Source: Stomorhina lunata
Lineage: Eukaryota > Arthropoda > Insecta > Diptera > Rhiniidae
Length of the DNA stretch: 64,000 nucleotides
Reading direction: 5' to 3'
Assembly: GCA_933228675.1 (NCBI GenBank)
Contig: OW121744.1
Coordinates: forward strand, 21,547,536 to 21,611,535
Notes under the pieces: model-generated
What the model was told of the DNA's origin: nothing
The model's database searches: none
Seen by the model: the letters and a program-made list of their open reading frames with translations, nothing else
In this document: positions 23,871-34,980 of the stretch, piece after piece
Numbering within the stretch: the first letter of the stretch is position 1
Layout of the letters: every line of letters starts with the position of its first letter
Made by a program: the position numbers and the translations under genes

Positions 23871-23903
23871 TGAACCTATATAAGCAGAACTTATATAGGT
23901 TCA
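23871..23903. repeat. Perfect 14-bp-stem hairpin
   Basis: TGAACCTATATAAG, loop CAGAA, CTTATATAGGTTCA. It lies in the right part of the second Helitron-like element. Confidence 0.9.
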
Positions 23904-24000
23904 ATTGGCTTCCGGCTCGACAAATACAGAAAATTATATAGCGGAGTGTCCGTTTCTGAGACAGCCCAGAGTGCCTATATATTTCTGCCCTGATTTTTTA

Positions 24001-24310
24001 AAAATCAAATTTTTGCATCACAAGAAAAGCTTGTGTATTGCAACTTAACTTTAATTGTATTGTCAATTCCCAAAATGACATTGCGTATGACTACCGATAA
24101 CCAGGAGTAGGCAGGCCATACCACCAGTAGCCGATAAATTTTTTCAATTTTCGTAAATACCACGATCATTAATAAAACTCGTGAAAATGATTAATAAAAT
24201 TATTCACTTGGAATTTGGATGTTAACAGAGTTAGCTGGTGCCGCTTCGTTAAAGAAAATACAGAAACAAAATAGGCAAGAAACAAACCAAAATCCAATTT
24301 ATAGCAACAA
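24001..24310. other. Spacer without recognised features
   Basis: Mixed AT-rich sequence of slightly higher GC near 24085-24130. No ORF of interest, RNA gene or element end was seen. Confidence 0.4.
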
Positions 24311-25325
24311 AATAAAAAAATTTTTCTATACATTTCTATAGAAATTTTTTTTTCATCAAAAATTTTTCTACAGAAAATTTTTTCACCAACAATTTTTCTA
24401 TGGTTTTTTATCAAAAATTTTTCTTTAGAAAATTTTTTTATCCAAAATTTTTCTTTAGAAAATTTTTTTATCAAAAATAAAATACTCTTCTTTTTGAAAA
24501 AAAAATTTTCTTTAGAAAAATTTTTGATAAAAAATATAGAAACATTTTTAATAAAAAAATTTCTATAGAAAAATTTTTGATAAAATAATTTCTATACAAA
24601 AATTTTTTATAGAAAAATTTTATACAAAAATTTTTTATAGAAAAATTTTATACAAAAATTTTTTATAGAAAAATTTTTAATGAAAAAATTTTCTATAGAA
24701 AAATTTTTGATAAAAAATATAGAAAAATTTTTGATAAAAAAAATTTCTATACAAAAATTTTTTATAGAAAAATTTTATACAAATTTTTTATAGAAAAATT
24801 TTTGATAAAAAAATTTTCTATACAAAAATTTTTCATATAAAAATTTTTTGTAGAAAAATTTTTGATGAAAAAATTTTCTATAGAAAAATTTTTGATGGAA
24901 AAATTTTCTTTAGAAAAATTTTTGATGAAAAAAAATTTTCTATAGAAAAATTGTTGATGAAAAAATATTCTATAGAAACATTTTTGATAAAAAAATTATG
25001 TATAGAAAATTTTTTTACCAAAAAATTTATTTTTTTATAGAAATTTTTGATAAAAAAATATAGAAAAATTTTTGATAAAAAAAAAATTTTCTGTAGAAAA
25101 ATTTTTGATAAAAAAAATTTTCTATTGAAAAATTTTTGATACAAAAATTTTTTATAGAAAAATTTTTGATGAAAAAATTTTCTATAGAAAAATTTTTAAT
25201 AAAAAAATTTTCTATAAAAAAATTTTTGATGGAAAAATTTTCTATAAAAAAATTTTTGATGGAAAAATTTTCTATAGAAAAATTTTTGATAAAAAAATTA
25301 TGTATAGATAATTTTTTTGATATTG
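24311..25325 (+). repeat. CTATAG minisatellite, GATAAAAAAATT type
   Basis: Units of about 30 bp with CTATAGAAAAATTTTTGAT and AAAAAAATTTT, with GATGGA and GATACA variants. 24600-24800 carries blocks built on TATACAAAAATTTTTTATAG. ORFs on both strands (FFIKNFSIEN-type repeats) are artefacts. Confidence 0.9.
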
Positions 25326-25850
25326 GGACCATGGCTATTGAAATTGGTCAAAATCGGTCCATTATTTATGGTACCTCCCATAAGTCCCACTACCCGGAAT
25401 TGTTTCTATAAAATATTTTTTGATATCAAATTTTTACAATAAGAATTTTCTGTAGAAAATTTTTGATATACAATTTAAAAAAAAAAAAATTAAAAAATAA
25501 AAATTTAGTTATACAAATTTTTGATATATTTTTTTTCTGCAAAAATTTTTGATATCATTTTTTTCTGCAAAAGTTTTGAAACAAAATTTTTCTATACAAA
25601 AATTTTATGATGCTAAATTTTTCTATAGAAAATTTTTTGATACTTAATTTTTCAAAAAAAAATAATTTTCTATCGAATATTTTTACGTACAATATAAATT
25701 TTCAATAGAAAATTTTTGGATTTAAAAGTTTTCTGTACATATTTTTGGTATAAAATTTAACTGCAGAAATTTTTTTGTACTTAAAATTTAATTAAAAAAA
25801 TTTTCAATTGAACGTTTCTTCTAGGAATTTTTTTTATATAAATTCCCAGC
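25326..25850 (+). repeat. Spacer and decayed CTATAG-type repeats
   Basis: About 75 bp of higher-complexity sequence (GGGACCATGGCTATTGAAAT, near 25324) is followed by eroded units from 25410 on with GATATCAAATTTTT and CTATAGAAAATTTTTTGAT. Confidence 0.65.
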
Positions 25851-26040
25851 AAAACTTTGGTAATGGCAAGTACTCGGATAACTGGTTACCTTGTAACGAC
25901 TACAACAAACCATCCGAATAAATAATAAGTTATTACAGAAGTACTTATTTGTAATTAAGATGGTAATTTAAACTGAATGGCCCCGGTTCAAATCCCACCA
26001 AGGCAACAATTTTTTTTAGTTTTTTTTTATTAAAAGAGTC
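25851..26040 (+). mobile_element. Possible SINE-like fragment with a tRNA T-arm motif
   Basis: CCCCGGTTCAAATCCCACC near 25981 resembles a tRNA box B/T-arm, followed by T/A-rich runs. CCCAGCAAAACT at the left edge resembles the complement of the SINE 3' end. No convincing box A was found. Confidence 0.25.
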
Positions 26041-26099
26041 TTTTAAAATGATTTTTGGATTTTAAGAACTTAAATATTATCTTCTGTAAAAGAAATTTG

Positions 26100-26389
26100 T
26101 AAAATTAACTCACGTTAATGAAAAAATACCATCATGACTCAATTTTGATTATATAGGGGATGTTGAATACCAAACACGATTCTAATTGGTCTTAACTTGG
26201 TAAGCCCAACATATCTGGGTCATCCTTCATCTCAACTGTGGACACACACCTCCTCATGGTATCACCCCGGAAGCTAATTTAACACCCATTAATATTGTGA
26301 GTTAACATGTTCCGAGAGTTGTCCCATAAGATCGATAAAAATGGGTTAGGATTACGGGCTAGTAACCCTCTCTTGAAAAAAAAAAAATA
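26100..26389 (+). mobile_element. Possible 3' end of a non-LTR retrotransposon
   Basis: A stretch of more balanced composition with no ORF (TTGGTAAGCCCAACATATCT, then GGGTTAGGATTACGGGCTAG) ends at CCCTCTCTTG and a run of 12 A's (26377-26388). It is consistent with a 5'-truncated LINE untranslated tail. No reverse-transcriptase sequence or target duplication was identified. Confidence 0.3.
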
Positions 26390-26798
26390 CAATGAAGAGG
26401 ATAAAATTAGAATTGAAATGTCCCACTACCTAATGTTAGAGGAGGATGTCCGAAACTTCGATAGAAAGACCAAGTAGAGGAATATTTTTCAAAGCTTGGC
26501 CTATAAAATTGGAGAATATTCGCACAAGATCGAAATCCATGGAATTCTAAAATATGCTCGGACTTTGACCTTAACAGGTTGTAACATTTAAGTAAGTAAG
26601 AGTCAATCTTATGTAAAAACTTATACAAAAAAGAAGATTTAAATTGTTTAAGTTTTAAAATAATTTTAAAAAAGTTTTAAAATATTTACAAAAAATCGTA
26701 TAAAAATATTTTTCCAAAAATTACAACAAAGCAAAAAAAAGCAGGGAAAAACAAAGTTATTTTCACATGATTTTAGATCTAAAAATAAAAATTGTTTA
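26390..26798. other. Spacer without recognised gene
   Basis: Non-repetitive AT-rich sequence. Reverse ORFs of 73 and 62 codons have no motif. It ends at the TA target of mariner copy 2. Confidence 0.45.
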
Positions 26799-26800
26799 TA

Positions 26801-28104
26801 ATGGGTGTTTTTTTTAGAGGTATAGAAATTCGAATTGAAATAAAACACAAGCAAATCGTTTTAATGTCCATCAATTTGGCTTTATTGGAGGGATAATTTT
26901 ATGCCATTAATGTTTAAATATGATTTCGGGCATGTGGCCGCCGCGGCTGGCTCGAATAAAGCCAATTCTACAGGTCCAATTTTCAACTACTTTTTCGAGC
27001 ATATGGGGCCGTATGTTGGCAATAACGCCACGAATGTTGGCTTCCAAGTCCCCTAACGTTTCTGGTTTGTTGGCGTAGACGAGCGACTTCACATATCCCC
27101 AAAGAAAATAATCCAGTGGTGTCAAATCGCACGATCTTGGTGGCCAATTGACACGTCCGTTCCGCGAAATTATGCGCTCATCGAATGTTTCCTTCAATAA
27201 ATCAATTGTGACGTGCGCTGTGTGGCATGTAGCGCCGTCTTGTTGGAACCACAACTCATCCACATTCGTGCCATCCAATTGGGGAACAAAATAGTCGGTT
27301 ATCATGGCTCTATACCGGTCTCCATTTGTGGTAACTGACTCTCCAGCAATTTTTCGGAAGAAGTATGGCCCAATGACTCCACCAGCCCATAGAGCACACC
27401 AAACAGACAGTTTTTGTGGATGTAATGGCGTCTCAAGGGTCTCATGTGGATTCTCTTCACTCCAAATGCGGCAATTTTGCTTGTTGACGTAGCCATTCAA
27501 CCAAAAATGAGCCTCATCACTGAACAAAATTTTGCGATGAAAATCAGCATCGAGATCAATCTCATTTTCGGCTCATACACCAAAATCACGACGCATTGCA
27601 TGGTCTCGCGGCTTTAATTCTTGCACAAGCTGGATCTTGTAAGGTCGCAAGCCAAGATCTTTGCGCAAAATCTTCCATAAAGTTGATGGACAAAGCTCCA
27701 ATTGCTGTGCACGGTGGCGAATCGATTCATTCGGGTCCTCTTCAACACTTTGCTCTACAGCGGCAATTGTTTCTTCGGCGCGCACTGTTCGACGTCGCTG
27801 CGGATGCGTATTATCACATAGAGTAAACGTAGTGCGAAAACGATCCATGGTTAACCGAATTAATTGCTCTGATGGACGATTATGTCGACCATAAAATGGA
27901 CGGAGCTTGCGGTAAACTTCGCGAACTGAACCATTATTTTCGAAATAAATTTGCACGATTTGCAAGCGTTGTTCTCTTGACAACCTGTTCATGATGAAAT
28001 GGCAAACCAAACTAAATATTAATCACTTGACAGCTGACAAAATGGCCGCCAGTTAAAAAAGTGATGCCAACTTAAAGTTCTATACCTCAATAAAAAACAC
28101 CCGA
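26801..28104 (-). mobile_element. Mariner-like transposon, copy 2 (1,304 bp)
   Basis: The inverted termini are those of copy 1: GGGTGTTTTTTTTAGAGG on the left, and the complement of TTCTATACCTCAATAAAAAA and CACCC on the right. TA flanks both sides (26799-26800 and 28105-28106). It is the better-preserved copy: one in-frame stop is the only lesion I see in the transposase. Confidence 0.95.
26907..28010 (-). pseudogene. Mariner-like transposase with one in-frame TGA, copy 2
   Basis: The N-terminal part (145 codons from 28010, or from the internal MNRLSREQ) has two helix-turn-helix regions for end recognition. The TGA at 27573-27575 falls where related proteins, from memory, have Trp (TGG), and the same frame continues unbroken: FSDEAHFWLNGYVNKQNCR, then WCALWAGGVIGPYF, then LWFQQDGATCHTAH, then NWPPRSCDLTPLDYFLWG, ending GGHMPEIIFKH. 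The catalytic Asp residues are in FSDEAHF, QQDGAT and SCDLTP. I count 36 residues between the second and third, against 34 in classical mariner. The product is inactive unless the stop is read through or edited. Confidence 0.9.
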
Positions 28105-28124
28105 TATTAATTATAAGCTGCTAA

Positions 28125-28444
28125 GTTTTCAACATATGAAGTAGCTCAGTGAAAGAGTCTCTGCCTAGCAGTCGGAGGGTCTGGGTTCGGATCATAAAAA
28201 AAATTTTGTATTTCGTTTAAAAATATATGTTTTTAATAAAACAACAACAAAAAAGTTGTTGCTGTTGTTGTTGTTGCTTTCAAATTGCTTACCCAAGTCA
28301 TTACTTTTCTGCAATTGGTAAGTACTTGCCTCCAATTACATCCCCATGTTAATGTAATGACTTAAACAGCGAATGAGTAAGTAGTTCGTGTTCAATAGTT
28401 TAACTGTTTAACTCATTATTTGGTAATGAAAAATTTTACTGGGT
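28125..28444 (+). mobile_element. tRNA-derived SINE, intact copy (about 320 bp)
   Basis: Box A-like TAGCTCAGTGAAAGAGTC and box B-like GGGTTCGGATC lie about 40 bp apart, as in a tRNA gene. The body starts AATAAAACAACAAC with a short (GTT)n stretch and ends TTTTACTGGGT. It lies 20 bp right of mariner copy 2. Together with 15276-15371 and 18166-18354 it defines a small family. No poly-A tail or clear target duplication was seen. Confidence 0.65.
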
Positions 28445-29395
28445 TATTTTTGATAAATAACTTCATCTTTTTGCTGGGTTCCTGAAGGAATAACTGATTT
28501 CAAACTTTAAGAAGAATACTAGTGTTTTTGTTGCATTTGTTATCGCCTGTCAATAAATGACTTCTAACAACGATTAACTACTTATTTGCTTTCAGACACT
28601 CATTCATGAACTGGTCGCTCGCTCCTCTTGGCTACTGGTAGCCACTACGTGATATGGTTAATTTAAGGGTTGCTTGGCCATTTAACTTTAACTCTTAATG
28701 GAGTAAAGACGGACTTAGGAAAGAGGATGAATGGAAGAAACCACATGACACAAATGATAATCATAAAATATATAAGCAAAAAAATAAAAAAAAAATAAAG
28801 AAAGAAAAAGTATAATGATGATGAGGAAGTAATAAAGAATGTGACTGACTGAATGAGTGAGAGTAAGTGGTAGAAAAAGTCCTTTGACTCAAGGACATCT
28901 ATATATATAAATACATAAGTCTGTAAGGACAGAAAGTTTGAAGAAACAGACTTCAATTTTAGTGAAAAGAAGTAAGTCAAACATGACAAAGACAGACATA
29001 ATTACCGTTCAATCTTATAAACTTTGCAATATTTTAAAAACTTTCAAACATTAATTCTTAAGAAACTATAGAAAATTTGCAAAAGTTACTTGCTTCGGCT
29101 CATGGAACTGATTATTAACAAATGAAGTGTAAAGAAGTTCAAGTTAAAAGTTAGAACTGACTGACTGCGGTTGATGGGTTTGTCTGTCTGTCTGCCGTTT
29201 TGTTGGTCTGTGTTTTTTTTTTTCCCCAAGAAGTTCCTCAAAGTCATTATGAAATAAATAGAAAAAAGTTCCTGTTGTAATTACTTAAACTTCTCACAAA
29301 TGACAGCAAGTCAATAATGTGAACACTAATAGTTTGGAATATGAACTAACCGATTACACTAGACAACGAAGTTAAACTAAATAAAAACTGAAAGA
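28445..29395. other. Non-repetitive stretch, no gene supported
   Basis: Small A-rich simple-repeat patches at 28760-28810, a (GTCT)n trace at 29178-29192, and a 108-codon reverse ORF at 28663-28989 dominated by Phe, Leu and Tyr over the A/T-rich patch. No domain was recognised. Confidence 0.5.
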
Positions 29396-32300
29396 AATTA
29401 AAAAAAAAAAATTCACAGAAAATTTTTTATATTAATTTTTTAGAGAAAAATTTTCTGTAGAAAATTGTTTATATGAAATTTTTCCACAAAGAAAATATTC
29501 TAATTTTTTTTTTAATACATTTTAATTACATTTAATAAATTTTTCTTTGGAAAATTTTTGGCTATAAAATTTTTAAATCTGAAAAATTTTCCTATCGAAA
29601 AATTTATATCAAAAAATTTTATATCAAAAAATTTTATATCAAAAAATTTTATATCAAAAAATTTTATATCAATAAATTTTATAACCAAAAATTCTATAAC
29701 ATTATCTTTTCTATAGAGAAATTTTATTTTATATCAAAAATATTCTACAGAATATTCTTTATTAAATAAATCCATATCAAAAAATTTTCTATGAAAAATT
29801 TTTCTATAGAAAAATTAACGTCAAAAAATTTTTTTATCAAAATTTTTTTATTAAAAAAAATTCTTACCAAATATTTCTATAGAAAAATTGTATTGTATGA
29901 CAAAAATATTCTACAGAAAATTCTTTATTCATAAAATTCATATCAAAAATTTTTCTGTAGAAAAATGTATGTGAAAGAATTTTCTATCAAAAAATTTTAC
30001 AAACTTTATACCGAAAAATATTATGACCAAAATTTTTGTATTATTAAATTTTCTAACAAAATATTTTCTATAGAAAAAATGTATTGTATATTTACATTTC
30101 TACAGAAATTTTTTTTGATAGAAATTTTTTTTTTTAATTTTGCCATGGAAATTTTTTTTGAAGAAATTTTTTTGAAAAAATTTTTTGGTAGAATCTATAT
30201 CAAAAAATTTTGTATTTAAAATTTGTATATGGAATTTTCTATGGAAAAATGTAATTTTGAAAATTTTTGTTTTGTTAAAAAAATTTATCAAAAAGATTTG
30301 TATCAGAAATTTATCAAAAAATGTTGTATCAGAAATTTTAATTAACAAAACTTTTATAACTAAAAATTTTTTGTAGAAAAATTGTACTGTAATATTTAAT
30401 ATATTTTTTTAATTTTCTATAGAATTTTTTTTTAATTTTTCTTTAGAAAATTTTTGGCTAAAAAATTTTTAAATATAAAAATTATAAAATTTTTCTGCCG
30501 ACATAATTTTTGATAAAAATTTTTTCAGGGAAAGTTTTTGATTTTAAATTTTTCCATAGAAAATTTTTTTACATGGAATTTTTCAATAAAGAATTTTGTA
30601 TAAAATATTACAGTACAATTTTTAGTTATAAAATTTTTGTCCATTAAAATATTTGATACAAAATTTTTTGATATCAATTCTATAGAAAATTTTTGCAACA
30701 AAATTTTTTTATAGAAAATTTTTTCTTATAAAATATTTTGATATAAAATTTTTCTGCATAAATTTTTTTTGATAAAAAAATTTTTGTGTATAAATTTTCT
30801 TTGATAAAAAATGTTTTCATTACAAATTTTTTGTTTTAAAATTCTTCTAGAGAAATTTTTCCATAAAAAATGGTAATATTTTTTTTATATACCAAAATAA
30901 TTTTTCTTTAGAAAATTTTTGGCTAAAAAATTTTTAAATATAAAAATTATAAAATTTTTCTGCCGACATAATTTTTGATAAAAATTTTTTCATGGAAATT
31001 TTTGATTTTAAATTTTTCCACAGAAAATTTTTTTACATGGAATTTTTCAATAAAGAATTTTGTATAAAATATTACAGTACAATTTTTCTACAAAAAATTT
31101 TTAGTTATGAACTTTTTGTTAAATAAAATTTTTGATACAAAATTTTTTGATATCAATTCTACAGAAAATTTTTGCAACAAAATTTTTTTATAGAAAATTT
31201 TTTCTTATCAAATATTTTGATATAAAATTTTTCTGTATAAATTTTTTTTGATAAAAAACGTTTTCATTTTTGATACAAAATTTTTTGATATCAATTCTAC
31301 AGAAAATTTTTGCAACAAAAGTTTTTTATAGAAATTTTTTTCTTATCAAATATTTTGATATACAATTTTTCTGTATAAATTTTTTTTGATAAAATATGTT
31401 TTTTCTGAAAATTTTTTGTTATAGAAAATTGTTTAAAAAAATTTTACAAAGAAAATTAAAAAAAAATATCTATAGAAAATTAAAAAAAAAAAACAATAAT
31501 CTACAGAAAATTTTTTCAAAAAGATTCTATATGAAAAATTTTTTCAAAAAGATTCTATATGAAAAATTTTTTCATAGAAAATTTATTTATATGGAATTTT
31601 TCAATAAAGAATTTTCTATAAAATATTTTCGATATACGATACAACTTTTGTACAAAAAACTTTTGGTTATAAAATTTTCAATACAAAATTTGATATAGAT
31701 TTTACGACAAACTTTTTTCAAATTTTTGTACCGAAAATTTTTTCAAAAAATAATTTCTATAGAAAATTTTTTCAAAAAAATTTTTGTACAGAAAATTTTT
31801 TCAAAAAAATTTTTGTACCGAAAATTTTTTCAAAAAAAAAATTTCTATAGAAAAGTTTTTCAAAAAAAAATTTCTGTAGAAAATTTTTTCAAAAAAATTG
31901 TCTAAATAAATTTTTTTATGAAATTTTTCAATAAAGAATTTTCTATAGAAAAATTTTTCTATAGAAAATACTTGATTATAAAATTGTTTGAAAAAAGTTT
32001 TTGACATAAATTTTTTTTATAGAAAATTTTTGTTCTGAAATTCGTTTTTGTAGAAATTGCTTCATAATAAATTTTCACAGAAAATATTTTTTGTTATAAA
32101 TTTTTTAATACACAATTTTTTAATATAAAATTTTTTTCTATATATTTTTCTTTATAAAATTTTTTGTCATACAATTTTTTCATTGAAATTTTTTGGTTAT
32201 AAAATTTTTTGATAGAAAATTCTTTCACATAAATTTTTCTATAGAAAATATTTTCAATAAAGAATTTTCTGTAAAATATTTGTGATATACAATACAATTT

Positions 32301-33720
32301 TTCTATACAAACATTTTGTTAGAAAAATTTTAATAAAAAATTTTTGGTGATAAAATTTTTGGATGTTAATTTTTCTATAGAAAATTTTTTCTCAGAAAAT
32401 TTTTTGATATGAAATTTTTCAATAAAGAATTTTCTGTTGAATATTTTTGACATACAATGCAATTTTTCTATGGAAATATTTTGTTAGAAAATTGTTTAGT
32501 ATTAAATTTTTGGTCATACAATTTTTTCATATAAAAGTTTTGGTTAAAAAATTTTTTTGAAAGAAAATTCTTTCACATAAATTTTTCTATAGAAAATTTT
32601 TTGATATGAATTTTTTCAATAAAGAATTTTCTGTTGAATATTTCTGATATACAATACAATTTTTCTATAGAAATATTTTGATAGAACATTTTTTAATAAA
32701 TAAAATTTTTGATGATAAAATTTTATAATAAAAAATTTTTTGATGTAAATTTTTCTATAGAAAATTCTACCACAGAATTTTTTAATATAAAATTTTTCAA
32801 TATAAAATTTTCTGTAGAATATTTTTTTGTAAATATAAATTTTTTCAATAGAAAATATTTTGTGAGAAAATATTTAAATATACAAATTGTTGGTCAATAA
32901 ATTTTTTTATATAAAATTTTTGGTTATACAATTTTTTAATAGAAAATTCTTTAACACAATTTTTTCGATACAAAATTTTTTGATAAGAATTTTTTCAATA
33001 AAGAATTTTCTGTGAAATATTTTTGATATACAATACAATTTTTCTTTAGAAATATTTTGTTAGAAATTTTTTTAGTATAAAATTTTTTCAAAAAAAATTC
33101 TTTGATGTAAATTTTTCTATAGAAAATTTTTTTACAGAAAATTTTTTGATATGAAATTTTTCGATCAAAAATTTTCTGTAGAATATTTTTGATATACAAT
33201 ACAATTTTTCTATTAAAAAATTTTGTCAGATTTTTTTTTTAATATAAAATTTTTGGTCATATAATTTTTTGCTAAAAAATTTTTGGTTAAAATATTTTTT
33301 GATAGAAAACATTTCTACATAAATTTTTTCTATAGAAAATTTTTTGATATGAAATTTTTCAATAAAGAATTTTCTATAGAATATTTTTGATATACAATTT
33401 TTCTATTAACATATTTTGTTAGAAAATTTTTAATATAAAATTTTTGATCATACAATTTTTTGATAGAAAATTTTATAGGAATTTATTTCATAGACTATTT
33501 TTTGATGAAAATTTTTCAACAAAAAAATATACTGATATTATTTTTTTAATAAACAAATGTTTACAATATATGTTGGATATAAAGTTTTAGGTTAAAAATT
33601 GTGTCTTAAAAAATTTTTTGATATGAAATTTTTAATAAAGAATTTTCTGTTGAATATTTCTTTAGAAAATATTTGGTTATAAATTTTTTGATTAAACATT
33701 TTTTGCCCTAAAATGGATTT
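29396..33720 (+). repeat. Old CTATAG-type satellite with higher-order structure
   Basis: Diverged units of about 30-33 bp (TTCTATAGAAAATTTTT with many linkers). From about 31600 a longer phrase, ATATGAAATTTTTCAATAAA then GAATTTTCTGT and GATATACAATACAATTTTTC, recurs at about 31602, 31929, 32255, 32420, 32617, 32798, 32996, 33162 and 33360. Steps are mostly 165-198 bp. All ORFs here are artefacts. Confidence 0.85.
30437..31400 (+). repeat. Long tandem duplication (about 465 bp) inside the old satellite
   Basis: CTGCCGACATAATTTTTGAT occurs at 30495 and 30960, and long stretches on both sides match in order. A further partial copy of the last part (GATATCAATTCTACAG at 31149 and 31287) follows after 138 bp. 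Confidence 0.85.
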
Positions 33721-34920
33721 TTTTGCCGTAAAATGGAAAAAAATTTAAAATTTTGAACTACAAAAATGTTTTATATTATTTTTGTGATCTTTTCTGATTC
33801 GATTTGAAAATATGTAAATAATTTTTTTTTTTTTATAAAAAATCGAAATAGAAAGAAAAGCAAAGATAATTCGAATCAAAAATGTTTGTAAAAGTTCTTT
33901 TTTTTTTTGTTAGAAAACTAAACTAGAACTTTCAACAAAAGTTTTAATTTTGTTGCCTAGTGTAATATGAACACTAATAGCTTGATATACGAACAGAAGT
34001 TATCAATTTAAGAATCTTAGGGATGTTTTTACTTCCTTTTTTGTTTTTTTTTTGCCTCAAACGAAAGAACATAAAGGAAGTTAAGCAAAAACTATAGAAA
34101 ATTGCCAAAAATTGAAGGCTTGTTCTTTTAATTAGTTTTTCGAGCTTAAAGGCAAATGTGTTTAGTTTAGAAATGTTAAAGAAATAAAAGGTTTTCAATC
34201 ATAGTTTAACAATTAATGAAAACAAAAATTTAAAATTTAAAAATTCAATGTTTTTGACTTTAAGGTACCATAACTCATAAAAAATTGTAACTTAATTTTG
34301 ACCAGTCTTTTTACATTTTCCTTTAACGACTTTAATATTTTAATATAAAACAAAAAACAACCGCAACACTCATGTTTTACAACTTGTAAGAATTTTTAGT
34401 TTCTTTTACAAATTTTGTTAAACAAATAAAAATTTTTACTGACCATTAAAAAATGCTGCCTTCACTTTGTTGTAACTCAATTCGACCGATTCAGTTAATT
34501 TTGAAAAATTTTATTAGAAAAATAGTAGAGCAGAAAACAACAACTACAACCACATAAACCGCCTTAAGTGCTCAACAATAAAAAGTAAATGAATCGTAAA
34601 ACAAATGAAAAGGATAAACACAAAAGCAGAATTATAATTAGATTTTGAAAAGTAATAAAAAGGACACGCAGTGCAAAACAATAAGAGGAAAGTCAAATAA
34701 AAGAAACCATAAAAGGAAAGTTATAAAACGAGAGAAGCAAATAAATTAAAATCAAATGATTTTATGCAAATGATCTAAAAGTATCTGAGGTAAACAAGGT
34801 AAATGAGGTAGAGGAAGATGGGATTGGAAAAGTGGCTTTTGATGCTGCTCAAAGTTTTCGATTTGTTTTCTTATTGGGATCAAGTCATGTTAGGAATCTA
34901 AACATGAAATAAAACTTAAT
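33721..34920. other. Non-repetitive AT-rich stretch, no gene supported
   Basis: Poly-T runs and scattered short ORFs (a 74-codon reverse ORF at 33974-34198 shows no motif). No element ends were found. Confidence 0.5.
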
Positions 34921-34980
34921 TTTCTTGGAAACTAAAGGAGATAGAGCCAATTTATCAAAAAACAATTCAAAATTCTATAT
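34921..34980 (+). repeat. 115-bp repeat, partial copy left of the 12-bp array
   Basis: TTTTCTTGGAAACTAAAGGA, then GATAGAGCCAATTTATCAAA. It matches 40610-40655 on the far side of the 5.5-kb array. Confidence 0.75.

Larger units (their letters stand above)
22753..24000 (-). mobile_element. Helitron-like element fragment, interrupted by a satellite
   Basis: The left end, AACAAGTAAGAAAGTGCTAT, then AGTCGGTCAAGC and ATACCCTTCACCA, is the reverse complement of the right end of the element at 15372-18165, so this copy is inverted. Its body carries the phrase TCAAATGTGGACCGATT. A 32-bp GATATC/CTATAG array (23117-23790) interrupts it, after which GGTCGTCAATACCGACC and TCAAATGTGAACC resume. The right boundary is approximate. 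Confidence 0.5.

Noticed and set aside
28125..28200. Functional tRNA gene
   Set aside because: Box A and box B phrases are present, but no acceptor stem pairs around them and a shared 190-bp body follows, so a SINE fits better.
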